From MWAR01 sp035388825 (GTDB lineage Bacteria > Muiribacteriota > Ozemobacteria > Ozemobacterales > Ozemobacteraceae): DNA of 64,000 nucleotides. This document shows positions 63,673 through 64,000 of the stretch, in pieces. The position numbers and the translations under genes were made by a program. The number at the start of each line of letters is the position of its first letter. Positions within the stretch are counted from its first letter, which is position 1. The DNA lies in assembly GCA_035388825.1 (NCBI GenBank), contig DAOOQQ010000005.1, positions 57,051 through 121,050 on the forward strand. The letters run 5' to 3'. A model generated the notes under the pieces. The model worked only from the letters and a program-made list of their open reading frames with translations. It did no database searches and was not told where the DNA came from.

Positions 63673-64000
63673 TCAAAAGTCCCGCCGGAGGACGACGAGC
63701 GTGACGTCGTCCCCGAGCGGGCCTGGGGCGCGCCGCAGATCGAGCTCGAGCAGGAGCCCGTCGAGCAGGTCGCGGGCCGTTCCCCGCCTGCCGGCCAGTC
63801 GGCCCGCGATGGCGCGCAGGGCATCGTCGCCGATCTGTTCGCCCGTCGGAGTGGTGCATTCAGTATAGCCATCAGTATACATGATGAAGGCGTCCCCCGG
63901 TTCGAGCAGCCGCTCGATCGTGTCCCGTTCCGCTTTTTTCCGCACGCCGAGAGGGAACCCCGTCATCTCGAGATACGTGGTCGTTCCGGCGGCGTATGCA
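63673..64000 (-). CDS. SpoIIE-type PP2C phosphatase, C-terminal part (5' end outside window)
   Basis: Only the last 109 residues are inside the window; the frame is open to the edge, so the gene starts beyond 64000. The visible motifs are TYLEMTGFPLGV, FIMYTDGYTECT with a metal Asp, and GDDVTLVVLRRDF with the final Asp pair. It resembles the C-terminal end of the SpoIIE-type phosphatase at 26546. The upstream sensor domain is not visible. Confidence 0.85.
   Translation of the reverse strand, partial: AYAAGTTTYLEMTGFPLGVRKKAERDTIERLLEPGDAFIMYTDGYTECTTPTGEQIGDDALRAIAGRLAGRRGTARDLLDGLLLELDLRRAPGPLGDDVTLVVLRRDF

Noticed and set aside
1..64000. tRNA or rRNA genes
   Set aside because: No clover-leaf or conserved rRNA block was recognised by eye; a tRNA search was not possible.

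Overview
The window is a GC-rich piece of a bacterial genome, apparently a scaffolded draft or metagenome assembly because it holds one 100-base run of N at 51060-51159. No rRNA or tRNA was recognised. Type IV pilin-like proteins, IspH (the MEP isoprenoid route), a TAXI-type binding protein, GGDEF, adenylate cyclase and SpoIIE-type phosphatases, a polyketide-type polyunsaturated fatty acid (PUFA) synthase and olefin genes fit a Gram-negative-like environmental bacterium from a deep or poorly sampled phylum. A Riflebacteria/Ozemobacteria-like, myxobacterial or planctomycetal relative is possible, but the sequence alone does not decide this.

Layout. (1) 2-6933: a TPR protein cut by the window edge, then a tight operon with a secreted protein, three prepilin-type or pilus-associated membrane proteins, and a GAF-class III adenylate cyclase. 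(2) 6982-10534: a flavodoxin-like reductase, a MATE exporter and a B12-binding radical SAM protein, all overlapping end to start. (3) 10569-20978: a complete type I-C CRISPR-Cas locus (cas3-cas5c-cas8c-cas7-[DUF4160-DUF2442]-cas4-cas1-cas2), a terminator, a leader with four copies of one 8-bp motif, and an array of 20 intact 37-nt repeats plus one decayed terminal repeat. (4) 21090-35197: a membrane protein of unknown function, a membrane-anchored DNA/RNA non-specific endonuclease, a HEAT-STAS-SpoIIE signalling cluster, a 37-residue membrane peptide, ispH, a GGDEF/TAXI pair and an iron-sulfur protein.

(5) 35318-58027, all on the minus strand, is the centrepiece: pfaD (enoyl reductase), a phosphopantetheinyl transferase, pfaA (KS-MAT-at least 5 ACP-KR-DH), a pfaB/pfaC fusion (KS-CLF-AT-DH-DH), then oleA, oleB, a CGGC-domain protein, oleC and oleD. 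The first part should make a long-chain PUFA. The Ole enzymes should condense two activated fatty chains head to head and convert the product through a beta-lactone to an internal olefin. Their fusion into one transcription unit predicts a long-chain polyunsaturated hydrocarbon, like the C31:9 product known from Shewanella. The unit has a plausible promoter ahead of pfaD and a structured leader ahead of pfaA.

(6) 58142-64000: msrA, a membrane histidine kinase, a DEAD-box RNA helicase with an RGG tail, a SprA-related protein, a nitroreductase-like protein and the C-terminal end of a second SpoIIE-type phosphatase. Short runs of A/T-ending codons interrupt many otherwise GC-rich genes across the window.
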